Of a stretch of 35,025 bases of DNA, positions 8,537 to 17,019 are shown in pieces. Both the position numbers and the translations under genes were made by a program. The DNA is taken from contig CAZIUL010000045.1 in assembly GCA_964542475.1 (NCBI GenBank), positions 1-35,025 of the forward strand. The letters run 5' to 3'. The notes below the pieces were generated by a model. The model saw only the letters and a program-made list of their open reading frames with translations, searched no databases and had not been told where the DNA came from. Origin of the DNA: CAZIUL01 sp964542475. GTDB lineage: Bacteria; Planctomycetota; B15-G4; CAYZWU01. Position 1 is the first letter of the stretch; each line of letters opens with the position of its first letter.

Positions 8537-9100
8537 ATGTTGAAACAGATGGCCAATGACCTGAAAGCGGATTACAAGAAGACAGCGGCTATGTGCGTCC
8601 TTGCCGTGGTTCTGCTCGTTCTGGTGGTGATCCGCATTTCAGAGACGGGTGAAGACGATCTGCCTGTACGGCTCACAGCGAACCGCGGTTCGATGGCTTC
8701 CCCGGGTTCCCCGCTTGTCGATGAGAAGGCTGACGGCGGTCGTCTGAGTGCACTGCCGATCGATTTCCCCCCGATCCTAACCGCGGCTCTCGCCTTCGAC
8801 GAGATCAACAACAACCCTTTTGAGCTGTTTTATGCAAAGGATGCTATGTCATCGTTTCCGGAAGGGGACGATCAAAACGAAGCCGGGAAGGGAGGGGCTC
8901 CGGCAGAGAAAGAAGGTTCTTTGGATGGCATCGATGTTTCGTGCACTGTCAAGGGAGATGGAGAGGAGTTTGCGATCGTAAACGGAAAGATCCTGAAGAA
9001 AGGGGACACCTTCAAAGGGTTCGAGCTGAAGGAGATCGGCGAAAGATACGTTATCTTTGCGAGCAAGACGAGCGACAGGAGTGAAACGATAGAGTTCTGA
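8537..9100 (+). CDS. GspC/PilP-like periplasmic connector protein
   Basis: A 187-residue protein with a membrane helix near residues 16-33, a low-complexity periplasmic linker, and a C-terminal domain (about 130-187) with AIVNGKILKKGDTFKGFELKEIGE then VIF. This is the small beta-barrel 'homology region' found in GspC and PilP, which binds the N0 domain of the secretin. Its position right before the secretin gene agrees. AAAGGA about a dozen bases upstream could serve as the ribosome-binding site. Confidence 0.75.
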   Translation: MLKQMANDLKADYKKTAAMCVLAVVLLVLVVIRISETGEDDLPVRLTANRGSMASPGSPLVDEKADGGRLSALPIDFPPILTAALAFDEINNNPFELFYAKDAMSSFPEGDDQNEAGKGGAPAEKEGSLDGIDVSCTVKGDGEEFAIVNGKILKKGDTFKGFELKEIGERYVIFASKTSDRSETIEF

Positions 9101-9175
9101 CGGCGGGGCTCAAGAGTAAATCGTTGTGTGCCGATAAGTTGCGAGTGCTTTAGTTTTGTTGAGAATCCAGAAAGA

Positions 9176-10864
9176 ATGGCCGTAAAAATGAAACCTTGCG
9201 TCAGGGTATGCGTTGCCATGTTAGTGTTTGCGTTGCCGCTGTACGCTCAGGATGATGTTGCTTCTGCTGATGTCGATACATTCGATGATGGCACGGTGTA
9301 TTCGCGCGGTGAAGACGGCATTACCATAAACGCAGAAAACATCAAGCTGTCAGAGCTGCTCAAGATCATCTCCATCAAGGAACGCATCAACATTGTCAGC
9401 ACGGAGCCAATGAATGAGACCGTTTGCGTGAACCTGTACAACATGACTGTTATCCAGCTTCTGAACGCGATGCTTCCGCTCAAGGGGTACTGCTACGAGA
9501 TAAAGGACAGCGCCTTTTTCGTGAAAAGGATCGTAGAGCCGGCAATCCCCAAACCACCCCCCCCGGTGCTTGTAGTGCGTTTTTTCAGGTTGAACTACCT
9601 GAACCTCGAGGAGGCCGAGAAGTTCCTCAAACCGCTCCTGTCGGAAAACGGACAGCTTGTTGCCGGGGTGAAGTCGGCTGTCGGCATCGCGTCCGGAGCC
9701 ACGGATGCGGGCGGCAACAGCAGCACTTCCAACGAACTTATCATGGTAAAAGATTATAAAGAGGTTGTCGACAACATCGCCAAGGCTGTGGCAGATCTCG
9801 ATGTCAGGCCGCGCCAGGTCCTGATGGAGGCCACGATGCTTCAGGTTGTTTTGAACGACAGCTGCAAACTCGGCGTGGATTTCAACGCGCTTGGAGGGAT
9901 AGATTTCACCGACATGAGCACGACCTCCAACCTTTTTTCGGTAATCTCCGATGACGCTGCGGGCAATGAGCTCGAAAACACGCTTATCGCGTCGCGCAAC
10001 ACGGGGTTCACATCCGACAACCCAAAGGAGGGATTCTCGTTCGGCATCCTGCACGACAAGGTCGGGCTCTTCATCGAAGCCCTGGAAAACGTCGTTGATA
10101 CGAACGTGATAGCCAACCCAAAGGTGTTGGTGCTTAACCGTCAGAAGGCCGAGATAATCATCGGCGGGCGTATCGGCTACTACGGGGCTTCGGTCGTCTC
10201 GGACGGTCTCGCCCAGCAGAGCGTGGAGTTCCTGGAAACAGGCACACAGCTTCGTTTCAGGCCGTTCATCTCCGATGACGGCTATGTGAGGCTCGAGATT
10301 CATCCGGAAAGGTCCAGCGGAGTCGTCTCCCCTTCGACAGGGCTGCCCACTGAAACCACTTCGGAGATCACAACCAACATCCTGGTAAAAGACGGGGACA
10401 CGGTCGTGATCGGCGGGCTGATAGAGACCATAGACTCGAAACAGGTCAAGCGCACGCCTTACCTGGGTTCCCTGCCTCTCATCGGATGGCTGTTCAGGTT
10501 CGAGGAGACCGGAACGGAGAGGACGGAGATAGTGGTGATGATCACGCCGACCATAGTGGACGCTTCGGTGTGCACCGACAAAGCCGAAAACAGCGCCGCC
10601 GGTTTCATGGAGCGGAAAAAACTTTTCAGGGAGAGTTTTCTGTTCTGTTCGCGAACCCTTTACGCGGAAAGGCACCTGGAAAAGGCGAGGCTGAGTCTGA
10701 GAAAAGGCGACCGCAAGTGGGCGATGTATCACATCGAACGGGCTGCATATCTAAACCCCAACTGTGAAGATGTCCTGTCCCTGAAAAAGCGCATCGCTGA
10801 GACATGGGATGATGATGCATCCGCCGAAGTCATGGTCGAATATTTGGAAGGCCAGGTTCAATGA
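9176..10864 (+). CDS. gspD: Secretin, GspD/PilQ family, with extra C-terminal helical tail
   Basis: Outer-membrane channel of the machine, 562 residues from the ATG at 9176 (the frame is open to a GTG at 9128). A signal peptide (MAVKMKPCVRVCVAMLVFA...) ends near LYAQ. An N0/STN-like domain (ITINAENIKLSELLKIISI) and an N1 domain (about residues 132-215) precede the secretin core. The core has VIANPKVLVLNRQKAEI, ETTSEITTNILVKDGDTVVIGGL and, at its end, PYLGSLPLIGWLFR with TEIVVMITP near residue 460. About 100 further residues form a helical, TPR-like tail (AERHLEKARLSLRKGDRKWA) where many secretins end or carry an S-domain. The end overlaps the TPR gene by 4 bases. Confidence 0.93.
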   Translation: MAVKMKPCVRVCVAMLVFALPLYAQDDVASADVDTFDDGTVYSRGEDGITINAENIKLSELLKIISIKERINIVSTEPMNETVCVNLYNMTVIQLLNAMLPLKGYCYEIKDSAFFVKRIVEPAIPKPPPPVLVVRFFRLNYLNLEEAEKFLKPLLSENGQLVAGVKSAVGIASGATDAGGNSSTSNELIMVKDYKEVVDNIAKAVADLDVRPRQVLMEATMLQVVLNDSCKLGVDFNALGGIDFTDMSTTSNLFSVISDDAAGNELENTLIASRNTGFTSDNPKEGFSFGILHDKVGLFIEALENVVDTNVIANPKVLVLNRQKAEIIIGGRIGYYGASVVSDGLAQQSVEFLETGTQLRFRPFISDDGYVRLEIHPERSSGVVSPSTGLPTETTSEITTNILVKDGDTVVIGGLIETIDSKQVKRTPYLGSLPLIGWLFRFEETGTERTEIVVMITPTIVDASVCTDKAENSAAGFMERKKLFRESFLFCSRTLYAERHLEKARLSLRKGDRKWAMYHIERAAYLNPNCEDVLSLKKRIAETWDDDASAEVMVEYLEGQVQ

Positions 10865-11781
10865 GATGTTTTGAATGCCGTTCGATAAGAAAGACCGGTC
10901 AAGGCGGGGCAGCCCTGTTTACGGCCGTGTTTTTATCGCTGCTGTGGGCCGGGTGCGCCGGTACGGGAACAGATGCGCAGGACTCCACCTGGACAGAAAG
11001 CGGCAAGCGCATTGCCGTCTTCAACTACAACCTTGCTGAGAAGTTCTGGAAGCGCGACCGGGCGGATCTGGCGCTCCGTCATCTCCGTGCCGCTGTCAAG
11101 AGCGACCCCGATCTGCATGCCCCGAGGCTCGGGATCCTGGATATCTACCTGGAGAGCGGCGAGCCGCAGAACGCGCTTTTCTTCCTCGATGATTGTTCCG
11201 ATGCGCTGAATGAGCATCCGGAGTTCTTGAAACGGCGGGCCCTGGCAATGGAGATGCTAGGCGATGCCGAGACAGCGGGCAGCTTCCTGAAGCAGGCTGT
11301 TGCCAAGGATCCGGACGATACCGAGCTGGTCCTGGCAATGGTTGAAAACCTCGTGCTCCGCCAAAAGCACGATGCCGCCTTTACAATTGAGTACGAGCTC
11401 GCGGGCGAGAACAGGGGGGCATACGATGCGGCGCTGGGGTATCTCTGTTACATCCGGAAAGATTATGAAAGAGCTGGGCAATACCTGGAAAAGGCGTACG
11501 CGTGCGACGGTTACACTCTCGAGCGCGACGAGATACTGGCACTCGCGGAAATCCGCATGCGCAACAATGAGCACGAGAGCGCGGCCGAACTGCTGGAATC
11601 GCAGCTCGAAAGCGATCCGGATCATGCGGTAACCCGCGCGGCGCTGGCCTGGGCATATTATTGTGCCGGTTCCAGGGAGAGTTCCCGCAGGATCATGGCC
11701 AAGGCTTCCGTTGCCTGCGAAGCGAACGGTACATTCGATGCTGTGAAAGGAAAGATCGGCACTGATGAGCATGAAGAGTAG
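10861..11781 (+). CDS. TPR-repeat protein, probable lipoprotein
   Basis: A 306-residue protein with an N-terminal hydrophobic segment ending in LLWAGC, a near-consensus lipobox with Trp at -3. It continues as tandem TPR-like helices such as ADLALRHLRAAVKSDPDLHAPRL, AGSFLKQAVAKDPDDTELVL and AAELLESQLESDPDHAVTRAAL. A TPR lipoprotein beside a secretin gene resembles the pilotins PilF/PilW, which help the secretin assemble in the outer membrane. That role is inferred from context. ATGA overlap with the secretin gene implies coupled translation. Confidence 0.78.
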   Translation: MRCFECRSIRKTGQGGAALFTAVFLSLLWAGCAGTGTDAQDSTWTESGKRIAVFNYNLAEKFWKRDRADLALRHLRAAVKSDPDLHAPRLGILDIYLESGEPQNALFFLDDCSDALNEHPEFLKRRALAMEMLGDAETAGSFLKQAVAKDPDDTELVLAMVENLVLRQKHDAAFTIEYELAGENRGAYDAALGYLCYIRKDYERAGQYLEKAYACDGYTLERDEILALAEIRMRNNEHESAAELLESQLESDPDHAVTRAALAWAYYCAGSRESSRRIMAKASVACEANGTFDAVKGKIGTDEHEE

Positions 11782-13180
11782 GTTCTTATCCCGTTACAAC
11801 ATTCTCTCCCTGCTGGGCATCGTCCTGATCGCAGCAGGTGTTGGAGTAACTCTGTACGAGGGCAGCTCCATGACCTTGCCCCTGTTTTTTTTCACGGGGG
11901 CATGCGCCGTTTCCCTGGCAGCCGTCTCCTTTCTGCATTTCACTGTGACGAAACCTGTCTTTAATCTCAAGCGGGAGGTGAGACGCCTTGTCGGCAACAT
12001 GGCCGATGAAAAACCGGTTCACTGTGACAGCGGGATCGAGGAGATAACCGGAGGACTTTCCTCCATCTACAAGGAGGTGGATGACGCACGGCTCAGGGTC
12101 AAGGAGCTGGAAGCCACAGTCAATGTCTATGCGATCGAAAAGAAACAGATGGAAGCCATCCTTCGGTCCCTGCCCATCGCGGTTCTGGTTACGGACCGTT
12201 TCAACGAGCTGCTATTTTCGAACGAAGTGGCCCAGAGGATGTTTCTTTTTGACGGTGAGTCCGGCCAGGGAAAAGCGGTTGCCGAGGTGCTGCAATGGAA
12301 GGAGCTCGTGAACCTGATCCATGGGATTTCGGAGCGCAAGGTAAAGGTGCCGAGGCGTATGGTTGAGCTTTCCTATCAGCAGGAGGGAGGCGAATCCAAG
12401 GTCCTGAGGGTCATACTCTCAAGCATTACGGACCATGCGGACCGGATCCTGGGAGTGGTAAGCATCGTTCAAGACGCCACAAAGGACAGGGAGATAGACA
12501 GGATGAAGTCCGAGTTCGTGGCGAATGTGTCTCATGAGCTCAAGGCGCCGTTGTCCTCAATTAAAGCCTATACCGAGATGCTGAGCGACGGGGAGGTGGA
12601 TGACGAAAAGACCCAGAAGGAGTTCTGCGGCATCATCGAAAGCGAGGCTGACCGGCTAAGCAACATGATAGACACGTTGCTCGATCTCTCCAAGCTGGAG
12701 GCCGGGGTGGTCCAGGTGAACAGGGGCCGGGTGAACCTGATCAAGATGCTGAAGTCGATCGAGAACACGATGCGGCCGAACGCGGAAAAGAAGGGGTTAT
12801 CCCTTAGCACGGACATCTCCCAGTATATAGTCCCGGTCCACGGCGACAAGGAGCAGCTGAACAGGGTCTTTGTCAATCTGGTATCCAACGCCATCAAGTA
12901 CACTCCCGAGGGCGGAAGCGTTGAAATCACTTCCAGGCTCGAGGGGGACCTCGTCAGGGTCGATGTTTCCGATACGGGATACGGGATTCCTAAAGAGGAT
13001 ATCTCCAAGATCTTCGAGAAGTTCTATCGGGTGAAAGGGAGCTCAAAGAGGGCCAAGGGAACGGGAATGGGTCTGGCCATGGTGAAGCGGATACTGGAAA
13101 ACCATAACGCGGAGATAAAGGTCAGCTCGGCCGTGGGGAAGGGGAGCCGGTTTTCGGCCTTCATTCCAGCCGCTGATTGA
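11765..13180 (+). CDS. Membrane PAS-domain sensor histidine kinase
   Basis: A 471-residue kinase of the PhoR/ResE type. Two membrane helices (about 13-30 and 37-60) enclose almost no periplasmic loop, so it probably senses membrane or cytoplasmic signals. A HAMP-like linker, a PAS domain (about 125-240) and the H-box FVANVSHELKAPLSSIKAY with His257 follow. The ATPase domain shows the N-box NLVSNAIKYTPEGG, DTGYGIP, FEKFYRV and GTGMGLAMVK. It overlaps the TPR gene by 17 bases; a second Met at 11771 is an alternative start. The receiver gene 88 bases downstream is the likely partner. Confidence 0.9.
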   Translation: MSMKSRFLSRYNILSLLGIVLIAAGVGVTLYEGSSMTLPLFFFTGACAVSLAAVSFLHFTVTKPVFNLKREVRRLVGNMADEKPVHCDSGIEEITGGLSSIYKEVDDARLRVKELEATVNVYAIEKKQMEAILRSLPIAVLVTDRFNELLFSNEVAQRMFLFDGESGQGKAVAEVLQWKELVNLIHGISERKVKVPRRMVELSYQQEGGESKVLRVILSSITDHADRILGVVSIVQDATKDREIDRMKSEFVANVSHELKAPLSSIKAYTEMLSDGEVDDEKTQKEFCGIIESEADRLSNMIDTLLDLSKLEAGVVQVNRGRVNLIKMLKSIENTMRPNAEKKGLSLSTDISQYIVPVHGDKEQLNRVFVNLVSNAIKYTPEGGSVEITSRLEGDLVRVDVSDTGYGIPKEDISKIFEKFYRVKGSSKRAKGTGMGLAMVKRILENHNAEIKVSSAVGKGSRFSAFIPAAD

Positions 13181-13268
13181 TGCCGTGTACATGCTGTTTA
13201 TTTGCTGATTATGGATTGAATCGGTAGACGAAAGAGTCCTTGTTTTGACACATTAGGGAGGTCTATCC

Positions 13269-13649
13269 ATGCCAGGCAAAACGGTTCTGATCGTTGATGA
13301 CGAATCTCACATAGTCAATGTGTTGTCTCTCAAGCTTAAAAACGCCCGGTATGAGGTGATCACCGCATCCAACGGAGAAGAAGCGTTCGAACAGATGGAA
13401 AGGCACATGCCGGACATGATGATAACCGACTTCTGCATGCCGGTGATGAACGGGGTCGAACTGATAAACAGGCTGCGCAGCAACGAGGCAACCAAGGAGC
13501 TTCCGGTCATTCTGCTGACCGGGCGCGGGCAGAAGGTGGAGGATGGCGACAGCGGGGATCAGCCGAAGGTGGAACGGATCATGAGCAAACCGTTCAGCCC
13601 CCGCGAAATCCTCGAGCAGGTCGAGGAGCTGGTTGGAGCGCCTTCTTGA
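13269..13649 (+). CDS. Single-domain response regulator (receiver only)
   Basis: A 126-residue CheY-like receiver with the acidic pair D10-D11 (VDDE), phosphoacceptor Asp54 (MITDFCMP), Thr84 (LLTG) and Lys107 (SKPF). There is no output domain, so it must act by protein contact, by phosphotransfer, or on the STAS protein encoded next. TTAGGGAGGT before the ATG is a strong ribosome-binding site. Between the beta-4 strand and the Lys lies a short Gly/Asp-rich loop (GRGQKVEDGDSGDQ) longer than in CheY. Confidence 0.9.
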   Translation: MPGKTVLIVDDESHIVNVLSLKLKNARYEVITASNGEEAFEQMERHMPDMMITDFCMPVMNGVELINRLRSNEATKELPVILLTGRGQKVEDGDSGDQPKVERIMSKPFSPREILEQVEELVGAPS

Positions 13650-13650
13650 A

Positions 13651-13992
13651 ATGGGAACCAAGGGTACAAGCATCGAAAGCGTTGTAGACGCGGAGATTGT
13701 TTCTGTGGGCGAGGAACTCACGGGGAAAACTCTCGGTGAGTTCAGGGGGCAGGTGACAGACATCATTGAGGAAGGACGGGGACAGATTATTCTGGACTGT
13801 AAAGCTCTGAAGATAGTCAACTCCGAGGGGCTCGATGCCCTGCTTTGGGTCATCGAAGAGGTTCAGAAACTGGGTGGGTGCGTCAAGATAGCTTCCCTGG
13901 GCCTGGCGCCGCGGAAGATATTCGAAATCACCCAGTTCGACAGGATTTTTGAGCTTTATGACGATGTCATAGCAGCACTTAGAAGCCTTTGA
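13651..13992 (+). CDS. STAS-domain protein (anti-sigma factor antagonist family)
   Basis: A 113-residue STAS protein like SpoIIAA/RsbV. The stretch GQIILDCKALKIVNSEGLDAL holds the Ser (residue 58) at the position phosphorylated in this family, in the usual place after the second strand. A C-terminal LGG...KIASL...KIFEIT matches the rest of the fold. No RsbW/SpoIIAB-type kinase or PP2C phosphatase is encoded beside it, so the partner is elsewhere or the protein binds the receiver or the ATPase. The start at 13651 is preferred over an in-frame TTG at 13633 that overlaps the receiver gene. Confidence 0.85.
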   Translation: MGTKGTSIESVVDAEIVSVGEELTGKTLGEFRGQVTDIIEEGRGQIILDCKALKIVNSEGLDALLWVIEEVQKLGGCVKIASLGLAPRKIFEITQFDRIFELYDDVIAALRSL

Positions 13993-14006
13993 TCGTGGGA
14001 GGGGGA

Positions 14007-15722
14007 ATGTCCGTTCAACCTCTGAGCAATACGACCAGGATAGGAGACCTTCTGGTACAGAAGGGGTTGATAGAGCCAACCCAGCTGAGCGATGCTCTCG
14101 AAGAGCAGCGACGCAACCCTTTCGAGAAGCTCGGAGAAACCCTGGTCCGGATGGATTTTATCCAGGAAGACAAGCTCTACGAGACGATCGCGGATCAGTT
14201 CGACATTCCATACATAAAAATCGAGAAGGGCCTGTACGACCCCGAGATACTGGATACGGTTCCCTTGAATTTCTGTGAGCGGTACCAGGTGCTTCCGCTT
14301 TTCAAGGTGAGGAATACACTTTCTGTCGCCTTGAATGATCCCATGAACATTTTTGTACAGGATTCACTGAAACGTATCACGGGACTCGATATCAACATAG
14401 CCATCGCTTCGGTTGAAGAGATCTCCAGGACGATTCGTCAGATCCTGAACTCCCGCAAGGCTTTCATGGTCGATGAGATCATTGACAACATCAATGAAGA
14501 CGACATAAGGATCGTTGAGCAGCAGATAGATGACATCGAGAACATCGAGGAGATGGCCGGTCTTTCCCCCGTGGTCCGGCTGGTTAACTTCATCGTGTAC
14601 AAGTCCATTAGAGAAGGCGCCTCGGACATACACATCGAACCCGACGAGGGAATGCTCCGCGTGAGGCACCGGCTTGACGGGATCCTGTTCGAAACGCTGC
14701 GGCCGCCGATGCAGATGCAGGCGGCCATTGTCTCGCGCATCAAGATCATGGCGAACCTTGATATCAGCGAGAGAAGACTTCCCCAGGACGGACGCATGCA
14801 GGTGCTTCTCGAAAACCGTCTCATAGACCTTCGCGTTTCTATTCTTCCAACCTACCACGGCGAGAAGGTCGTGATACGCATCCTCGACAAGGAGTCGATG
14901 CTGAAAGACATGGGCAAGCTCGGGTTCAGCTACCAGATGCTGGAGGTGTTCAGCGACCAGATCTTGAAACCAAACGGAATCATTCTCGTCACGGGTCCTA
15001 CCGGGAGCGGAAAAACAACAACCCTTTACTCGGCCATAAAACGCCTCAACTCGGTGAAGATGAACATCTGTACGGTGGAGAATCCCATCGAGTATAACCT
15101 GCGAATGGTAAACCAGGTTCAGGTCAACGAGAGGACGGGTTTTAGTTTTGCGTCAGCCCTCAGGTCGCTTCTGAGACAGGATCCGGATGTCATAATGGTG
15201 GGGGAGATCAGGGACCGGGAAACCGCTCAGATCGCTGTTCAGGCGGCATTAACAGGCCACCTGGTCCTATCCACACTCCACACCAACGATGCGCTCAGCA
15301 CCATAACACGGCTGATCAACATGGGTATGGAGCCGTTCATGCTCGCATCATCCCTGAACGCCGTGGTTGCGCAGAGGCTTGTGAGGACCATCTGCCCGTC
15401 CTGCAAGCAGGAGGCGGACCTGCCGAAGAATGTTGCTGAGATGATCAAAAAAAGAGGCTTCGATTTCGATAAGGTATACATCGGCAAGGGATGTTCCAAG
15501 TGCAGACGTTCGGGGTTTTTGGGGCGTATAGGTCTCTATGAACTGGTGGTTGTCAATGACCAGTTGAGGGACCTGATCACATCCAACCCATCCATCGTGA
15601 AGCTGAGACGGTACGCCTCCGAGAATGGGATGGTCAGCATGAGAAGCGACGGTCTGGAGAAGGTCCGCGAGGGATTGACCTCGATCGATGAGGTGTTGAG
15701 AGTGAGCGAGGACACGTACTGA
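14007..15722 (+). CDS. gspE: Type II secretion / type IV pilus assembly ATPase (GspE/PilB)
   Basis: Cytoplasmic hexameric ATPase that drives pilus or pseudopilus assembly; 571 residues. An N-terminal MshEN-like domain (about 1-150: IGDLLVQKGLI...LGETLVRMDFI) precedes the catalytic domain. The Walker A is GPTGSGKTT with Lys336, the Asp box includes RLPQDGR, the Walker B is VIMVGEIRDRETA, and the His box is TGHLVLSTLHTNDA. A zinc-binding four-Cys loop (CPSC ... CSKC) marks it as an assembly rather than retraction ATPase. GGAGG just before the ATG at 14007 sets the start. Confidence 0.96.
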   Translation: MSVQPLSNTTRIGDLLVQKGLIEPTQLSDALEEQRRNPFEKLGETLVRMDFIQEDKLYETIADQFDIPYIKIEKGLYDPEILDTVPLNFCERYQVLPLFKVRNTLSVALNDPMNIFVQDSLKRITGLDINIAIASVEEISRTIRQILNSRKAFMVDEIIDNINEDDIRIVEQQIDDIENIEEMAGLSPVVRLVNFIVYKSIREGASDIHIEPDEGMLRVRHRLDGILFETLRPPMQMQAAIVSRIKIMANLDISERRLPQDGRMQVLLENRLIDLRVSILPTYHGEKVVIRILDKESMLKDMGKLGFSYQMLEVFSDQILKPNGIILVTGPTGSGKTTTLYSAIKRLNSVKMNICTVENPIEYNLRMVNQVQVNERTGFSFASALRSLLRQDPDVIMVGEIRDRETAQIAVQAALTGHLVLSTLHTNDALSTITRLINMGMEPFMLASSLNAVVAQRLVRTICPSCKQEADLPKNVAEMIKKRGFDFDKVYIGKGCSKCRRSGFLGRIGLYELVVVNDQLRDLITSNPSIVKLRRYASENGMVSMRSDGLEKVREGLTSIDEVLRVSEDTY

Positions 15723-16903
15723 TGCTTCAGGATCAAAAAACCGGATTGTCTTCCCTTGAGCGGGAGAAGGACAGGAACGTGTCCGGGTGGCGGAGCGAGA
15801 GCAGTAACGCATCATCGCCGCGTACGGATGAAGCGGCCGTGGCCGCCCCGAAAAAGCAGAACCGCGGTTACAAGATTCCGAAGAAGGATCTCATCTATTT
15901 CGTAAGCCAGCTTTCGATAATGTTCGAGACCGGCCTCAACCTTCTTACAGCGCTGGATTGCCTTTCAAGACAGGCGCGGAACCCTGCGCTGGGGAAGCTG
16001 GTAGAGGACATCAGGAACGCGATCAGCGAAGGGCTGCCCCTCTGGGTGGCGATGAAGCGGCATCCAAGGGTTTTCAGCCCGGTCTGCGTCAGCATGGTAA
16101 GGTCGGGTGAGGTGTCTGGAAACATGGCGGAGGTGCTGGGGCACCTCGAGGCCTTCCTTGAACGCCAGGAGAACATCCGTGTCCAGGTCAGGTCGGCGCT
16201 GAGCTATCCCGTGTTCATGTTTTTCATGTCAATTTGTGTGCTTGTTTTTCTGCTTACCTTCGTTTTCCCGAAGTTCGAGGTGATGTTCGCTGACAACAAA
16301 GGGTCTCTTCCCGCTCCTACCAAGTTTTTTCTGTGGTTGAGCGGGATCATGTGCACCTACTGGTACATCCTGCTTCCCGCCGTGCTGGTTCTGACTGCAG
16401 GAGCTGTCTGGTGCTGGACCAGAAAAGAGATAAAAGATCACATCGACCACTGTCTGCTGAAGGTTCCGCTTCTGAGCGACCTTATCACCAGGATGTCCCT
16501 GTCGAGATCGTTTCACACTCTTGCCATCATGCTTGGCGGCGGCATCCCGATTCTCGATTCGCTGAACATGGCAAAGGAAGTCTCGGGCAATGTTGTTTTC
16601 AACAACACCTGGGGCGGCGTGGCGCATGCCGTGGAAAACGGACGTGATCTGTCAGAGCCGCTGCAGAGGAACTCTTACATACCACCCTCGGAGGTTCAGA
16701 TGATCTCCATGGGGGACAGATCAGGGAAGCTTCCATCTGTTCTTGCAAAGCTCAGCAAGCGTTACGAGAAGGAAATCGACTTAGCGGTGAAGAGCCTGAT
16801 CCAGTTCGTGGAACCGGCGCTTATCGTTGGCATGGGTTTTCTCGTCGGAATGATAGTTCTGTCCCTGATTCTGCCAATTTTCGCCATGTCCCGCGCCCAG
16901 TGA
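15722..16903 (+). CDS. gspF: Inner-membrane platform protein (GspF/PilC)
   Basis: A 393-residue polytopic protein with two repeated GspF domains. The first begins near residue 60 with DLIYFVSQLSIMFETGLNLLTALDCL and the second near residue 260 with MSLSRSFHTLAIMLGGGIPILDSL. Each is followed by a membrane segment, and a hydrophobic C-terminus ends VGMIVLSLILPIFAMS. It interacts with the GspE ATPase and the GspL-like protein to extrude pilin subunits. The first 55 residues are a charged, low-complexity extension. The start overlaps the gspE stop by one base. This is the last gene of the secretion locus; a terminator-like hairpin follows. Confidence 0.95.
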   Translation: MLQDQKTGLSSLEREKDRNVSGWRSESSNASSPRTDEAAVAAPKKQNRGYKIPKKDLIYFVSQLSIMFETGLNLLTALDCLSRQARNPALGKLVEDIRNAISEGLPLWVAMKRHPRVFSPVCVSMVRSGEVSGNMAEVLGHLEAFLERQENIRVQVRSALSYPVFMFFMSICVLVFLLTFVFPKFEVMFADNKGSLPAPTKFFLWLSGIMCTYWYILLPAVLVLTAGAVWCWTRKEIKDHIDHCLLKVPLLSDLITRMSLSRSFHTLAIMLGGGIPILDSLNMAKEVSGNVVFNNTWGGVAHAVENGRDLSEPLQRNSYIPPSEVQMISMGDRSGKLPSVLAKLSKRYEKEIDLAVKSLIQFVEPALIVGMGFLVGMIVLSLILPIFAMSRAQ

Positions 16904-16982
16904 CAAGCGGCGGCACTTCAGGAAAGTTAATGTTTTTTCTTGCTTTCCTCATGGATTGATACTAGATATTTCCATTGCGTGA

Positions 16983-17015
16983 ACCGATAGGATGTCCTAT
17001 CGGTTTTGGTTTTTT
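16983..17015 (+). terminator. Intrinsic terminator / attenuator-like hairpin between gspF and accA
   Basis: ACCGATAGGA (16983-16992) pairs perfectly with TCCTATCGGT (16995-17004), and TTTGGTTTTTT follows (17005-17015). It is a classic terminator shape that can end the secretion operon. The T-run stops only four bases before the accA ATG, so the hairpin also lies in the accA leader or just upstream of its transcript. Confidence 0.8.
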
Positions 17016-17019
17016 GAGA

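Noticed and set aside
9350..10732. A 460-codon open frame on the minus strand inside the secretin gene
   Set aside because: It mirrors the strongly supported secretin frame, shows no family motif, and is rich in His/Arg/Asp as expected of an antisense shadow.
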